Shown here: positions 37,061 to 50,900 of the stretch, in pieces | Numbering within the stretch: the first letter of the stretch is position 1 | Layout of the letters: the number at the start of each line of letters is the position of its first letter | NCBI GenBank assembly: GCA_013398055.1 | Contig: VZRS01014306.1 | Coordinates: forward strand, 253,077 to 317,076 | Source: Ifrita kowaldi | Lineage: Eukaryota > Chordata > Aves > Passeriformes > Cinclosomatidae | Direction of reading: 5' to 3' | DNA: 64,000 nt | Translations under genes and position numbers: made by a program | Notes under the pieces: generated by a model | The model's database searches: none | What the model saw: the letters and a program-made list of their open reading frames with translations, nothing else | What the model was told of the DNA's origin: nothing

Positions 37061-40000
37061 GTTCAAAAAAGGAGTTCCGAACCTGAAGTAAGACATAATC
37101 TCAGGAAATTATTTTATTTAAACACTAGGTTGCCATAATTCACAAGAAATGAGGACTATTAAACTAGATTCAGACACCTATGGATAGAACTGACATTTAA
37201 TGCTTTGTCAAAGCAGCTAAGTATGAACCTAAATCAGATTCTATTATTTACAGTAGAAAATGTGATGAACAATGAATCTTATTTTTTTGAGTGTGTTGAT
37301 CATTTTCCATTAGCAAAAACTATTCTTCGTATTTTGAGCATGCACATAAAGGAAACTTCTTGCTTTTTTACAATTGTAAAGCCACGACACAAAACAGAAT
37401 TCCCCCGAATTAAGCAAATTTGAAACTCAGGAGAACTTCTCACTTCAATAGCAATTACGAGTAAACTTTGAACTAGAACAGTTCATTAAGCAAGGGCAGA
37501 GGAGTGAGATCATATGAATGGAAATTAGGGGTGTTTTAAAATGACATGAGGATGTTGCTTTAATGAGACTCGAGCATGTGTGCCTGAAAGGTTGCTTTAA
37601 TTCTGTTAAGACTTGCATGACTTACCCTTCTAGGCAAAATATTTTTCACAGGTTCGCCTCAAACTGTCAAATCCCAAGGCTTCTAGACTCCAGACTTCCA
37701 GAAATGAGTTTACTAGCCTAAAATCTGAAATCTGCCATGAAAGAAAAAAAGAAATAAGCCAAATAAACAAACAAACAAAAAATATTCCACACCAACCTTG
37801 GAAAAAAATAAAATCAGTTATAGGAGGAAAAAAAAATTAGAGAGTAGACATGGAGTGAGTATCTTTATATTCACATGCTAGAGGAATTTTTAAACATGAA
37901 ATGGAATGACTGAACACAGAGCTTCCAGTATAAATTGGCTGGCAAGAAATTTTAAACTGTACATACTACAAAAGAATCCTTAAGAAGTGTTTCTCCAGAC
38001 CACTGAGAACCTCAAAGGTTTGGGTTTTATTTTTTTCTTATTAGTTACATTTGCATGAGGACAGAAAGTTTATTTTAAAACACATGGAATATATCTATAC
38101 TTGGGAACAGTTTTATAATGAGCGTTTGGATCACCCTGCAGTACGACAAAGACCTTTTTAACCCACAGACCCATAAGCAATGCCAGATTCAGAAGTTTTG
38201 ACTTGAGATCTTTTTTCTCACGTGATCATATAGTGATCTAGACTGAAAAATTGAGGATGGGGGAAAAAAGAGATTAAAAAAACCCAAACAACCCGTTTTA
38301 TGCAGGTATGCAAGACTGTTTTTGCAGCCTTTCATCTGTCCAGCTGAGCAACTGTGTCCCAGCGTAGGGGCTGCCTGTGCTAATGCAGTGACACTGCTGC
38401 TGAATGCCGAAGTGTTGACTCAGAGAGAAGAGTACAAACTTCCCTGAAAGCTGTGTACCACTCTCTTTTGGATGCAGATATGTCACAGTAAGAGGTTAAA
38501 GGAGGGTCATCTCCTTTTGCTTGTCTTAGCGAATGCTATCACCTCTTCCAATCTGCCATTTAAACTGTGTGTGTTAGCTCTCACCGGTCCATTTAAAACA
38601 AAATGCACTAGATTGCTGTCTTAACAGTGGGACTTGGAAAAAAACTTAGGAATTTCTAACAAATTCAAATTAGATGGCAGATCCAAAGGGGTAGAAACCT
38701 CAGGAGAAATGGCAGTAGATTATTGGCACTATGCTGCAAATCTCTTTAGTCAGCATCACTTCAGGACAAGGAGTCCTCCTCTGTACACAGTTATAAGTAT
38801 ATGTCTCTAATTATATGTATACATTTCTAATGATACTGTTAAGGAGGGTAGAGTTAGACAAGACCTACAAAATTGACACTGAAAATGTCTGTCTTTACTT
38901 ACTTTTCCATCTCTCCCTCTCTATTCCTGGAATTATACCCTTGTTCCCTGTCCCATCTCTGTGGTCTGATATCTAAAGTGTTGATGGAAAAGCCTTTTTC
39001 TTCCTTTTTGGTTGAGCTGGTTTCTTAGTAAGTCACTAAGAGGAATCAGGTCCCTGAGTTACAGCAATGACTATATATTAAACAGTGAACAGTACCAGGA
39101 AACACTCCAAGGCACTGGAACGGGATTGTTTATGCTTTCCACAGTAAATTATTTTAATGAACCCAGTATGGTTTTGGCCCAGGTTAACTACGTCTCTTCC
39201 AACAATTCCTAGGAACAGCTGCAAAACCATCATGGACCAGAAAACATTCCCCATAGGCAGCTTGTGTATGGCCACCAACTGCTGGAAATTTCAAGAGTGT
39301 GATGGATAGGGAGGGTGCTCTTTCTTTCCAGCTGGTCTTTGTGCCAGAGCACAGTCCTGGGCAAATATAATTTTCTGGAAGACATGGAGCCCAAGGGACA
39401 GACATGCCTGAGAGCTGCTGAAAGAGGAGGGAAGGAGTCAGCAGATGAGAATGAGAAATAAGTGAAAAAGCTGTTGAAGAGGAAACAGGACAGTTCCTCT
39501 CAGCAGCAGTAAGCTGTTACACAGGCTCAGCCTGTCTCTTATAACTGCATCCCCATGGATTTACAGTCTTGCTTTCCAGTGAAATATTGGTACCAGTTCC
39601 TGCTGACTGCAACAAAGACACCAGTCAACTGCAGAGCGAATATGGAGGCAATTACTGCATGAAGGTGAAGAGGTAAAGAAGCTGCTTTTCTCTCCTTCCT
39701 TCCAAGGATGTGGCATTGTGTTATCACAAAATAACCCCTGGTTTGACACATTAGCCATGTAAACTTTTGGTTAATGGCCATAAAAAGAGTTCGTGTTTAA
39801 AGAGTTTTGGATCCACCAATTTTCCCTGAAACAGAGAATAAGCAATCTGTTTGTACTAGACCATTAACCCCCTCAGCCTCCTTGATGTATTAGTGGAATT
39901 GAATGGCTTACAATTATAACTGGAGGAATTCAATGGTGAATCCTGAAAGAATATCAAGGCCTTTTTTGCATCCATCCATTTCTAGAAATAAAGGCAAAAA

Positions 40001-43000
40001 AAAAAATGAAACTGCTATCTGTTAATTGGATCAGGGCCAAAAAGATCAAGAATGGCTTCTGAAAAAGGGTCTTTTTTCCTACTTGTTGCTTTTAACTCCA
40101 ATTACCTCACTGATACCGTACATGATCTCTTTCACTGTCTTTCTATCTCTCTCCAAAAAGGTTCCAGCTCAGACGGAGGTGAAAGGGCTTAAAGTGGAGG
40201 AGTGTGAAACAAGCGTTGTCAGATATGTTATTTTATGCTTATCTTTGGCTGGTAGATGATACAAGAAAAGATCTGTCTTTCTGTTGTGATATATTTATCT
40301 CCATCATACTACTCTGGGTGCATCTTGATCCACCAAATTATAGCTGTACAGCTAAATAAATAACATCCAGAGACCAAGCCTGTGCTCTGATCTAAGTGGC
40401 ATCAATTGACGCACATCCCCTGCTTAGGAGCAGACCCTGGTAGAGCAGATTCATCTTGAAAATTTGGCAAGATCTGCCTTGCTTTGTGCAGAGCAGAGTG
40501 CAGCCTAGCAGATGCACAGTGGGGTAAAGTGCTTGAACTCATTTCCTGGCCCTCTTGTACTTAGCAGAGCAGATGCAGTCAGAGCAAACATGACAGAACA
40601 TCTGGAATGAAAAGATGGGGTCAAGGACACTTAACAGAGACAAGAACTTTCCATGGCAGTTTCTCAGCTAATTGCTCAAGGAAACATTTTCCAAAATTTC
40701 ATTCTCTTCTCTAGCCTCTCAGTACTGTAGTTCTGTTTGATGATTAGGATTAGCTCAGGACTTCCTGACAGGGAAATTACCTCACAAGGGCCTTGGCTTG
40801 AACATCTGATTCTAGTCTAGAAGTTTAAAATAAATCCAGTTAAATAAATAGTAAACATTTAAACTAGAATATTTGCAACAGTAATTCAATGAAACAACAA
40901 AAACAAATCTTTCTAAAGGCCAGTTACTTGAATTGCTTCCTTCTAAGTGCTCCACACTCCATACACTGCTGATAATTCTGTAGATAAAATCTCACCTAAA
41001 GCTCCCCTTTACTTGATTGTTTTATAAAACAATGCATCTCTAATTGTTCTTAAATTGTTCATATCTCCCTCCTTCTCCCCCTTTCTCACTTGAGATCTGT
41101 GGGGATTTGATGAAATACTGCTAAAAATGAAACACAAAAAAGAGTCAACCTTGCACTAACCAGTTGCAATCTTATGAAGTTATTTTTGGTTATTTTTGGA
41201 TGGTTTATGTGGAGAAAGTAGAAGCCAAGAGCAGATTTGCACCAGTGACACAAAGGTGCTCTAAACCTGCCATAACCAACTGCACCAGATAAAGGTCCAT
41301 CTGCTTTGCATCAGTGATGTGGTGAGAAGCAGCTGGAGGATCTCAGTGGAACTGTCTCTCATTATCCATAACGGACCTACTTCCTCTTTACACTGTTTTA
41401 CTGTATGGAGTTCAGTGGCACAATTCCCACCAGTCCTGGGCACCTTGGCAGCACTGTCAGTATTATTCATTCTTCCCTGCAATTGTTGATGTCTTTATTT
41501 TCCATATACTTTTACCACTGTTGTTCTTTATCTCCCTTCTCCCACAATTATCTTCCTCTTTTCTGGGGTATGTGTCAATTTTTTCTTTTTCTCCCTCTGA
41601 TTGCATAAGAACTCCCATACGGTAGAAACCAACCATCCATTTGCTTCTATCCAATGAAGAAGCCTGGGTTTTCTACTGCTTCTACAGAGTCTGCCTGTGA
41701 CCTCTTCAAGGGTATGAAGTAAAGTCATCTAAATCTGCATTCGACCCAGCTACACCAAATCCATGCAAGTTGTGCCTCAAGATTCAGTAGAAATTGGATT
41801 AGATCTGAAAGAGCCAAGTGCTTTTCTACAGATTTCTATAAACTTCAGTAAGCAGAATACATCATACGGCTTTGTTATAATGGACTCATCCAAAGTAGGT
41901 GATGGATGAAAAGCTTTGGTAAAAAAATTTAACAGGGAGTTAATAAAGGCCAATGAAAAAGAGAGAAGCAAGGGAAAACAGACAGGTCTTCCTAGCTGGA
42001 CATGAAGAATCTGGTCTTAAACTTCACTAGATCTCATACACCCACATGAAGCAAAAAATACCCCTTGTTTGCTCTGAGTGGTTATCTCAGGTAGCCACTG
42101 GACTAACCGGACTTTTTGGTGTTCTGTCTGTATGGTCAGGTGTGCATCTGGTTTACTCTTCTACAGCCTTAAAACTCACCCACTGAGGCATCTTGGGAAA
42201 ATAGAGTCCATATGAATAGCAGAATCAAGGAGAATCGAGTCCTTCAAAACCAATTTGTATTTTGCTCCTTGATTTTGTCTTTTACGGAATGAGACTACAC
42301 ACTAGTTCCACAAGCAGATGAGTGGCATCAGCAGCAAAGTGAGATAGGATAACTTACAACAACTGTGCAGCTGCCATGTACCTGTGTGTTGCCAGATTTT
42401 GTGTCTTATTGCACTCATGCTGTTAACATTGCTTCCATGGATTAATTGGACACTCATGTTCATGGTACTTTATTAAAGAATAAATCCTTTGTTTGAATAG
42501 GACTTCTGGCAAGTCTCGAAATATTGACTTTCCTTACATACATTTAAAGCCACCAGATCCTTTTATATAACCACAACGAAATAAAACTGACATAACTTGT
42601 CTATAAAGAATGTTCAAAGTATCACAAGGAATTCATATTTTACTAGGAAAAAAAGTGCACGCTATGGCTGAACCAGTCTCCATTTATGAAGGAGTCCCTT
42701 TTTTACAGTGGAACTCTTTTCCCCTCTTCTCAGCTCCTGACAATATATAATCTTGGGCTTCAATAAAAACAGAGAGAGAAAAGAATATCAAGTATCAACA
42801 TTATTGATTCCTGAGGTCAGCTTTTAAAATCCTGGTTTTCTCGTCTCTTCATAGCATATTGCCAGATCTTTAGCTTGACTTGAGACTACAAACCTTTCCT
42901 CAGGGTTAATAGAGTATCGTATTTTACCTCCAAACTTTGTGCCAGTGAGCAGGAATACTCTTTATCCTTGGATCTTCAAGACACATTCAGAACTGATTAA

Positions 43001-43007
43001 GATTGGA
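37061..43007. other. non-genic stretch, nothing recognised
   Basis: About 6 kb without recognisable exons or repeats. Short open frames (60-80 codons) have no recognised product. Confidence 0.5.
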
Positions 43008-43155
43008 CTCACATCCAGCCTCTCACCCACCAGTACCCACAAGTCCTTCTTGGCAGGGCTGCTCTCCATCTGTTCATCCCCAGCCTGTGTTGATACCAGG
43101 GGTTGAAGCTTGCAGTTGTTGTTAAACCTCCTGAGATTCCCTTGGATGGGACTCT
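43008..43155 (-). mobile_element. CR1 LINE internal fragment, inverted
   Basis: On the plus strand the sequence reads CCAGCCTCTCACCCACCAGT, then AAGTCCTTCTTGGCAGGGCT, GCTCTCCATCTGTTCATCCC and CAGCCTGTGTTGATACCAGG. This is the reverse complement of the CR1 segment coding the end of the reverse transcriptase (TGGATGAG...AGCCCTG...AAGGACTTG). After about 43105 it is more diverged. The fragment lacks the CR1 3' tail, so it is the remnant of a larger broken insertion. Confidence 0.8.
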
Positions 43156-45040
43156 TCCCATTCTTCTCTTTCATCTTCTTTTAAGAAGTTTAATCAATTC
43201 AAGAAAGGGATTACACAACCCAAGAAGGCATGGCAAGAGAATAATGGAATTTTCCAATATTGCTCTTCCACTGAACTGGTGAACTCTATTATTATGATAC
43301 TATGACTTTTAAAGGATTTTTAAGTGGGATTTAAGAATGGAGAATGTTGATTCCTAGATCCCTTTTCTGACAAGACTGATTTGGGTTAGGTTCCTCCCAA
43401 TCAGCTCAAAATACCTCATAGTTAGACTGAACTCTCTTACAATTCATTGGAAAGAAACCTCATGAAGGCAATTAATCACGTTTTAAAATAAACATCTAAG
43501 ATCAGACAAATCACTTTAAAAGCACTCATTTCCCACATCTACTGAAAAAGAAAAATAAAAAGCTCATGGCAGCTAGTTCATGGTTGAACATCCCATGCCA
43601 GTGAAACAAATTCCACATTTACAGTTAGTTTTTCATTAGTTTTCATTAAGAGCTGAATGAGGATCCTTCTGGATGCCTTGCCAGGGAATTTCACACAACT
43701 CATACCTTTATTCTTCAGCAGAGAATGCCAAAAGTTGTGGCTGATACAAATGATTTAGTGATATATCAAAGAGCAAGCCATTGACAAGGATCTGGACAGA
43801 ACTTGTAGCTGAATAAGCTCACAAAATTGCAGGTGTTAGTAATCCTGATAATTTACGTTACTTTCAGTGTTTATAGAGAATTTTCAAACCTCATGTACCC
43901 TTAAGTTAAGTATTATAAATGTATTATTAGGATTTTTTTGCCTTTAAAACTTCTAAGAATAGCAGCTGGTTGCCAAACAAGAAGCAGGACCATTCTCTTC
44001 TGGTACATTTATTTCTAGCAGTTGTTATTCCTCCAATCATGTTTACTTTTCAAATGACTGATCAGATATTAAGTGCAGGAAATAACTTTCCTTGTCTGAC
44101 GGTATCCTCCCTCCGTGACACGAACAGCAGCAGATTCCAGGACTTGGCTACATTCACAGGCTGCGTGTCACTCCTAATTATCCTGCTCATCCAACTGGCA
44201 ACTCAGGCAAAAACAACGTAAGAGAAGGGAAAGACAGGAAAAGAGCTTGACAGCCCTCAAAGCAAATACTGTCTAGTTCCTTTCTTGTTTCAGGCTTCCA
44301 GATGTGTTTTTCCTACAATCTTTAAACAAGCAGGCAGTGCCTTGGTCTCCACTTCTTAGCAGAAGTCATTAATTGGCTGTACTTGCTTCATATGTTGGCA
44401 GTGTTACTACACAGACCAAAGCACTGGTCTCATACAGGAACCCAGGCTCTCTTCCCCCTGAAGCAACTCAGATTCCTCTGAAAGTCAAATGCTCCAGAAG
44501 CACAGCATGTGAACAAGCTTATTAAGTTTTGAAAATCCTGTACATTAAAACCAATGTTCTTAGAACATCTTTTAAAAGTGCCTTTTCATCAGTTAATTTT
44601 TCTGATGCATCATGTCCACTTATTTGGGTGGGTTTCGCTACACTGTGTACAATGTAAGCTCGGGGTAAGCAAATCTGCTTTCCATGAGGGACCACACCAT
44701 TCACATGCCAGTTAGAACCACCATGCCAAAGGAAATTCATATTGAGGGATTCAATTGGTACTGCAAGAGTATTCTCATTTGTTAGACTGTACCTAACAGA
44801 TCAGTAAAAACCAAATAAACTGGATGAACCTAGAGAAACTGATAGGCTAGAAAATACCTATTCATGAGATGTAGCTAAAACATTGGAAGAATAGATGAGC
44901 TTTGTTTCCAAGGGCAACCAAATAGGTTTGCAAAAGAACTCTCCTTGGTCTTTTCTCTCTCTTTCTCTTTTGTCTTCCATTTTCTTACACACATAAACAC
45001 AGGAAAGTAGGTGCATGGTTTTTCAACATGACCCAAAATA
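43156..45040. other. non-genic stretch with weak open frames
   Basis: No recognised gene. A CT-rich run lies at about 44950-44990. The one frame worth naming is 44522-44740 minus, listed separately. Confidence 0.5.
44522..44740 (-). other. uncharacterised 72-codon open frame
   Basis: A minus-strand frame with a genuine ATG (44738-44740) encodes 72 residues beginning MNFLWHGGSNWH and ending YRIFKT. Its composition is mixed and protein-like (charged, with few low-complexity runs), but there is no signal peptide, recognised motif, nearby promoter or partner exon. It could be a relic of a retroposed gene or a chance frame. Confidence 0.12.
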
Positions 45041-45098
45041 TAGATAGATAGATAGATAGGTAGATAGATAGATAGATATACATATATACGTATATATT
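45041..45098 (+). repeat. (TAGA)n microsatellite with TA-rich tail
   Basis: TAGA units from 45041 to about 45078, interrupted once by AGGTAG, followed by an alternating TA/CATATA segment to about 45098. Likely polymorphic in length. Confidence 0.95.
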
Positions 45099-47090
45099 AT
45101 AGCTTCTATGTATCACTATTAGAAGGTCAGTAGCTGCTAGGTTTTAAAAAGTTCTTCCACAATTGTTGGAAAGTTGTCCTTCCTTTTTCTTTCTCTTTTC
45201 TATTCCCTTTTCATGGTTATTGGTCTTTAAAGTTAGACTGGAATTAACATCAATATTTTGACACTGTCCACATTTTTTGAAAATGTTTAAAGCTATTTAT
45301 TTTCCACCTACCTTTCTTACCCAGAATTCTGTCTCTACTATTTTTATATTATTTAGGTACTTGTATAGTAGTGGAAACATTATTTTGATCAACTTGTTCT
45401 CTTTCTAGCTATACAGTTCTCTCTGTGAGGAGAGTTTTACACTCTTAGAGAATTCTGAGCAATGATTTTGTTTTGGTACTGCTGCTACAGAGTCAACTTT
45501 ACCTGGGGACAGACAGGAAGAAGTATGGCAGTAGCCTGCGACAAAGACATGACTTTTGCCACTGCTATTAATGTATTAATATGAAGACTGGAGTTTAGAG
45601 TGCACTGTAGAAATACATAGTCATAGAACTGACATCCCCTGAAAAATCCATAGTCCAAATAAGTGATTTTTCAATAATCAGTTAATTTAGTTTCTGATAA
45701 ACTGTCAAATAAATTCCAACCCCCATCCTGAATCATTAGCAACCAAAGCAAGATTGAGCCACTCAGGGGACAAATAAAGGTATGTGTGAAAACCATGTAG
45801 GAAATATGTCAATGTTGTGAAAACAAGGCACTCAAAGAATAGAGAATTTATTTTCCAAACAAGCGGTTTTCATTGATTTATTTTCAAAACAATTTCCAAG
45901 CTAATCTGGTTGCACTACTGTGAAGGTACATCAGCAGAACTTCCCACGCTTACCACCATTCTGTCATTCAAAAATGTTTATGGCAAAGAATGCCACTCAT
46001 CTTACTTACAACACAATCCCCACAGATTTGGGGTATCTTTGATCATTTGGTCCTAAAATAAATGTATTTCAAGTAATGAATGCACTGCACTGCAGCCATA
46101 GGAAGAAAGATGGGCAAAGAATCTTAGTAATTTCTTGAACTAATCTTAGCAACTTCATACAGAATGGTTGTCAAATCCAACCTTAATAAATATTTGGATA
46201 ACAATGAAGCTACTACTAAATTCAGACAAGGGGTTTGGTTACAAGCAGCAATAATATTTTAGTACTTACACTATCAAGCATTTCTAATGCTCCTGAGCTG
46301 TTCAAAATGACATGCAGCAAAGGTTGCTGCAAATGGCTTTATAAAGTTAATCTGCTCTTAAGCATCACAGGCAAAGTCTGCATTGCACTTACATTTCGAA
46401 TTGTTTATATTTGATTGTATTCCATTATCTCTAAATGAGGTGAGTTACTCTAGGGTCGTGATCTGTTTCTTGTTATTAGCTGGCATGTTCCACTGTGTAT
46501 ACAAGATAAAGTGTATTTGATATTCTGTCTTTTTGTTTAAGTTTACTGAGGTTGAAAGATAACCAAAAGTGATTTTTCTTCTATGCCAAGGGCTATCATA
46601 TCAAATACTTTGAGAAATTATTAAAGTTCTGTGATGTTTTCTTTGAGTAGTATTCTCATCTCAAGAAGTACAGATTGTGGATGACACATATCAGATTTCT
46701 GCTGAATCAGTGTTCGACACTGAGAGTGCCTGCAGATATAGGCTATTAGGACAGATAAGCAAAACAAGATTTTTCTTTGTCTACTGAACCATCATCTCTG
46801 CTGTACCATCATTTTATCCTCACTGCAGAAGCAAAAGCTTTTACATAAGGGAATACCAGCCTCTGCATACCTTGTCACTCCAGACGTGCATCCCATCCTC
46901 TTCCACCATACGGCCCAAATGATTAAATAAGCTTTTGGAAGCTGGAGAAGGAAGATTTTCTGATTGAAAAATAACGCAGAGTCAAATTAGGGAGCTATCA
47001 AACTGTCCATGAAGTCACACAATTGCTGGCATAGAAGAGTGACAATATGTGGGCAGCATTAAGGGAAAGTCAGTGCTATTCATCATAGCT
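45099..47090. other. non-genic stretch, nothing recognised
   Basis: AT-rich unique-looking DNA without recognised features. Confidence 0.5.
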
Positions 47091-47094
47091 GCAG

Positions 47095-47265
47095 TGGAGA
47101 GATGAATTAACTCACACTAATTGTAAAATTACACCCTATAATCAGCTCTTTGGAGGCAGTGGAGACATTATCCATTTCTCATTAAAATACCCCAGCTGTA
47201 ATACAACAGGGGATTTAAGGCCTCATTAAGCATGTAATTATTATGGGGCAGTGAGTGGTTTCTCC
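47095..47265. other. candidate conserved non-coding element
   Basis: Dense in homeobox-like cores (GAATTAAC, CTAATTGTAAAATTA, CATGTAATTATTATG) with balanced composition and no simple repeats. This is an impression from motif density only. Confidence 0.15.
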
Positions 47266-47869
47266 AGTACTGTTTTTTTGGTTTTTTTGCTGACTATTGA
47301 CTGCTGTCTGCAAGACTGCAGCAGTAACTACAACTGACCAAGCTGGACAGCACTTTGAGCTCACAGCATGGTACCTTAAAAGTGTATGCTCAAAACGTCT
47401 CTGAAGGTAGCCCTAAGAAATAGGACTACAGCATTTCCCAGCTTTGAATCACACAGGAGCCATGCCCCAAAAGGACTGCAGCCCCTCTATTCCAGGCATC
47501 TTGCTGCTTAGCATGATCCACAGCTCTAATGTTTGCCTGGGTTGCCTGTTGAACACAAGGTGATTTCCCAGAGAAGACAGCAATCTAAAATATCATATTG
47601 GCCAGTAATGAATTCCAGGATGAAAGGCAAAATAGATTCTACAACTCTTATTCGGTTAAACTATTACTTGTGTTTGGCATTTTGTGTTGTGAAGTCCTTC
47701 CAAGACATATGCCTGATATGGCCCTCTCTAATAAATCTATTCAGCATTGTAGAAAGAAGTTATGATGCCTTCTCCAATTCTCCCAAAAGCCTAATGTTCA
47801 CTAGCTATGTGTGAAGAATATGATACATGAAGAAATACAAATGAAATTTTCTTTTGTGCTTCCTTCCAG

Positions 47870-47951
47870 CTCTGATATCTCTCATGAAAAGTCTGACCCT
47901 GGTGCTGTCAAAGACCCAGAACCCAGGTTCATCCCTGTTGAACATACTCAG
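47870..47951 (+). other. candidate 82-bp internal coding exon
   Basis: A strong polypyrimidine tract and acceptor (TTTTGTGCTTCCTTCCAG, ending 47869) precede 82 bp. After one leading base, these read as 27 uninterrupted codons beginning SDISHEKSDPG and ending VEHTQ, then meet a donor CAG|GTTTGT (47952 on). The predicted peptide is hydrophilic, rich in Asp, Glu and Pro, as in a disordered or linker region. The entry phase would be 2 and the exit phase 0. I do not recognise the protein, and no companion exon was found, so a chance match remains likely. Confidence 0.25.
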
Positions 47952-50900
47952 GTTTGTAAAAACTGTCTCGCTTGACTAGGCACTCTTAAACAGGTCCTCC
48001 CACTGCCAGCTGAGTTTCCCTGTCATTAGGTTCCGAAGTAATTCTCAGTGTTTCTTCGGCCCAATGCACATTTAATACTGCCATGTAAAGAAAAACAGAT
48101 CCAGCAGAAGAGCTAAGGAGACCCTGTTCCTTCCCCACCCATCAGCACTCACAAGACTTTTTTATTCACAAATTTTAGAGATGCTATGTCCAGATTGACT
48201 CATGCAGGAGCTGTAAGGAAAAACACCTCTTACAGCTCGGGTGAACACTCCAATGCGTCAGTTATTGAGTAAAGAAGAGAATGAAGACCTAATGCTTTTC
48301 ACAAACTGGTTTCTGTACTAAGCATGATGTATAATGTGAGCAGCTAGTAGTAGGAGAGATCTACCCATCAAACACAGCTGTAGGACACACCCTGGGATGC
48401 CTAACATTCCCAAGACAGCAGCACTCCAGAAAGTTCAGAATGGCTCACATACAATAGGAGAGTTAGGTAACTGCTGAGGTGTGGAAATTGTGGAAATTGA
48501 ACACTAAATAATTGTAAGGGCTGAATCCTCTTGTGCATCTGGGTTTTTGTGTTTCAGTGCATTAGCCTAATAGGTACTAGGATTTGGAGGCTTGTTTCAT
48601 TTTAGTTGAAGTAGTTTTCATTTTAGGGATGCAACTCACTACATTGGTACCCTTCATTTCAGCATTTCTCTGGGAGTTTTCTTTCTGCTTCCATCTCACA
48701 TCCGTTCAGAAATATCTTTTAGAGGAATTCAAGAGAAATGGACGGATCTGTTGAATTTTTAACCTTAGTTCCTTTTTGGCAAATTTCTTCCTGACTTCCT
48801 TGGGAAACACAATATCCTCACAGATGAACTCCCTGTTCACAAAATGCACTTTAATAAATTATGTGGCCTGATGACCTAATGGCTTATCTGGGAGACAGAG
48901 TAGACTTTACAAGACCTATAAATGAAGGACTTAAAAAAAGCAACTGGGTCAGGGTGTATAAAGAACCTATTGCATAGAGCTGGACATTCTTATCAGTTAA
49001 GAATGGAGAATTATCTTCTGATATACCAGATATGTGGCTTTTCCTATGACCAAAAGTGTCATTTGTCACCAGTGGAGGGAGAGGTGTATGTCAAATCACA
49101 GAGAATCAGAGTTAATCTCAATCCCAGTTCTGCTGTCACTTATATCCATTTTACACAGTTTAATTTCTCCAGCTTCTGTGTTAATGGTAGGATAAATGAC
49201 AATAAAAACTATTCTAAAAAACCAGATTTTACTGAATCTGCAAAACATAGCATGAAAATTCTATGTTATTTAGTTATAAGCAAATTAATCATTCCCACCA
49301 CGGAAAGCCTTATAGATGTTTTCTTTATTATTATTTTCTTCAGAAGAAAGTAAGTAGGGGTTGTAAAAAGCTGAGTCTTTTGCCCACTGCATCTCTTCAC
49401 ATTTGAATTGTCATGAGTTTTTGTAGGACTTGCTACCCTGAAAATGAATATGTGTGACTTTTGTACACACAACTTCCCACATAAAAATGTGCTTATATTA
49501 TGCCCTAATAATCCCTATTTTACAATTGAACTGAAATAGAAAGAGATTAAACATGGAAATATGATGCTTCAAATTTAGGAACATACATAATAGGAACATG
49601 TATAAATCCAAAGTAGTCAGTCTAAGCTGCTCGAGTCAGTGAGAAGAAACAGACAGTTCCAGAGTTCAACTCTTTTAACCTATTTTGACGTAAATTAGAA
49701 GAAATCACCCAAAGCTAAGAGCTCAGGACATGATTAAAATTAGTTCAGTACCAGAGATCTTCATTTCCCATCTGGAAAATTAGGTTGTTTCTCGTGTTAT
49801 TTCATGTCATATTCAGGATACAGGTCAAGGTCAATGGAAATAGTCTAAGGGTACACCTAGCCAGAGCAAATTCAAATTATGGGAAAGGGAATCTTTCCTT
49901 CATTTAGTTACTTTGCTTTTCTACTTACACTTGTAGGTGTAATGAAAGGGATAAACAGTTTTCCTACTTCTTTCCCATTTCACCCTCATAATTAATGAAA
50001 GTTAAAATTATAGACTAGTCCCCACACCATTTTTGCCTTTACAAAACTGAGGCCTCTGGTTAAAATTGTCCATGCTTCTGAGAAGAGCAATCATTTCAAA
50101 ACTGGATGCCAACATATAAATAACAGCTAGTGCAATTGGATTTCATGAATCTTCCGACGCAGTGACAGATGTTCCAGTGTTCTACATTTTTATGAGACAA
50201 AATGTAACTAAAGGCTATAGAAATGACATAAAGAATTGAAAGAGTTTTCACAAAAGTATTTTGCCTTAAAAGAGAACACAGGTTTTGATAAAGAAATAAA
50301 AATTGGAATTTTGTTTCAATTTATTCAGCTAGTTTTGGCAGATGAATTATGAGAACAGCACTTCAGACAGATGTTCAGCAGAGATTTCCAGCTGCTAGCA
50401 GAAATTATGTCAGAGCATTGTATAATCCCCTATGTTTGTAAATGGTTGGAATAAACAGTCACATCATTAGCTCAGTTATTAGTATCCAAATTCCTTGCAA
50501 AGCTTCTGTGTTATGAACTGAACATCACTGTGTATCTTATAGCTCATCTCAGTGACCTTATAAACCTGTGGGTTTTGGACTTCTGTTTTATTTAGAGTTG
50601 CTTGTCTTACCAGTGTGTATAGTGTGAGACTGTACAGGTAGCAAATTAACCCTTTACTTTTATCAGTCTATGATAAAATTTCCTTCTCGAGGCCTGATCC
50701 TGAAATTCTCACATTAACCAAAGGCTAAGATGCAGCATCCCACTTATAAATGTGCTTCTGCACAAAGTTTCATGTTTCAGAAGGTGCATCATAACATTAT
50801 TTCCTAAGAACAGAATGGGTGAGCCATGTAACCATGGCATGTTCTTCCAGAACCTCTGTTCTCCTTAAAATTTAAAGCCAGAAAGCCAAATTATAGTCTG

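Noticed and set aside
45041..45098. GATA repeat as a sign of a sex chromosome
   Set aside because: Short GATA/TAGA arrays occur on autosomes too; nothing else points to W or Z.
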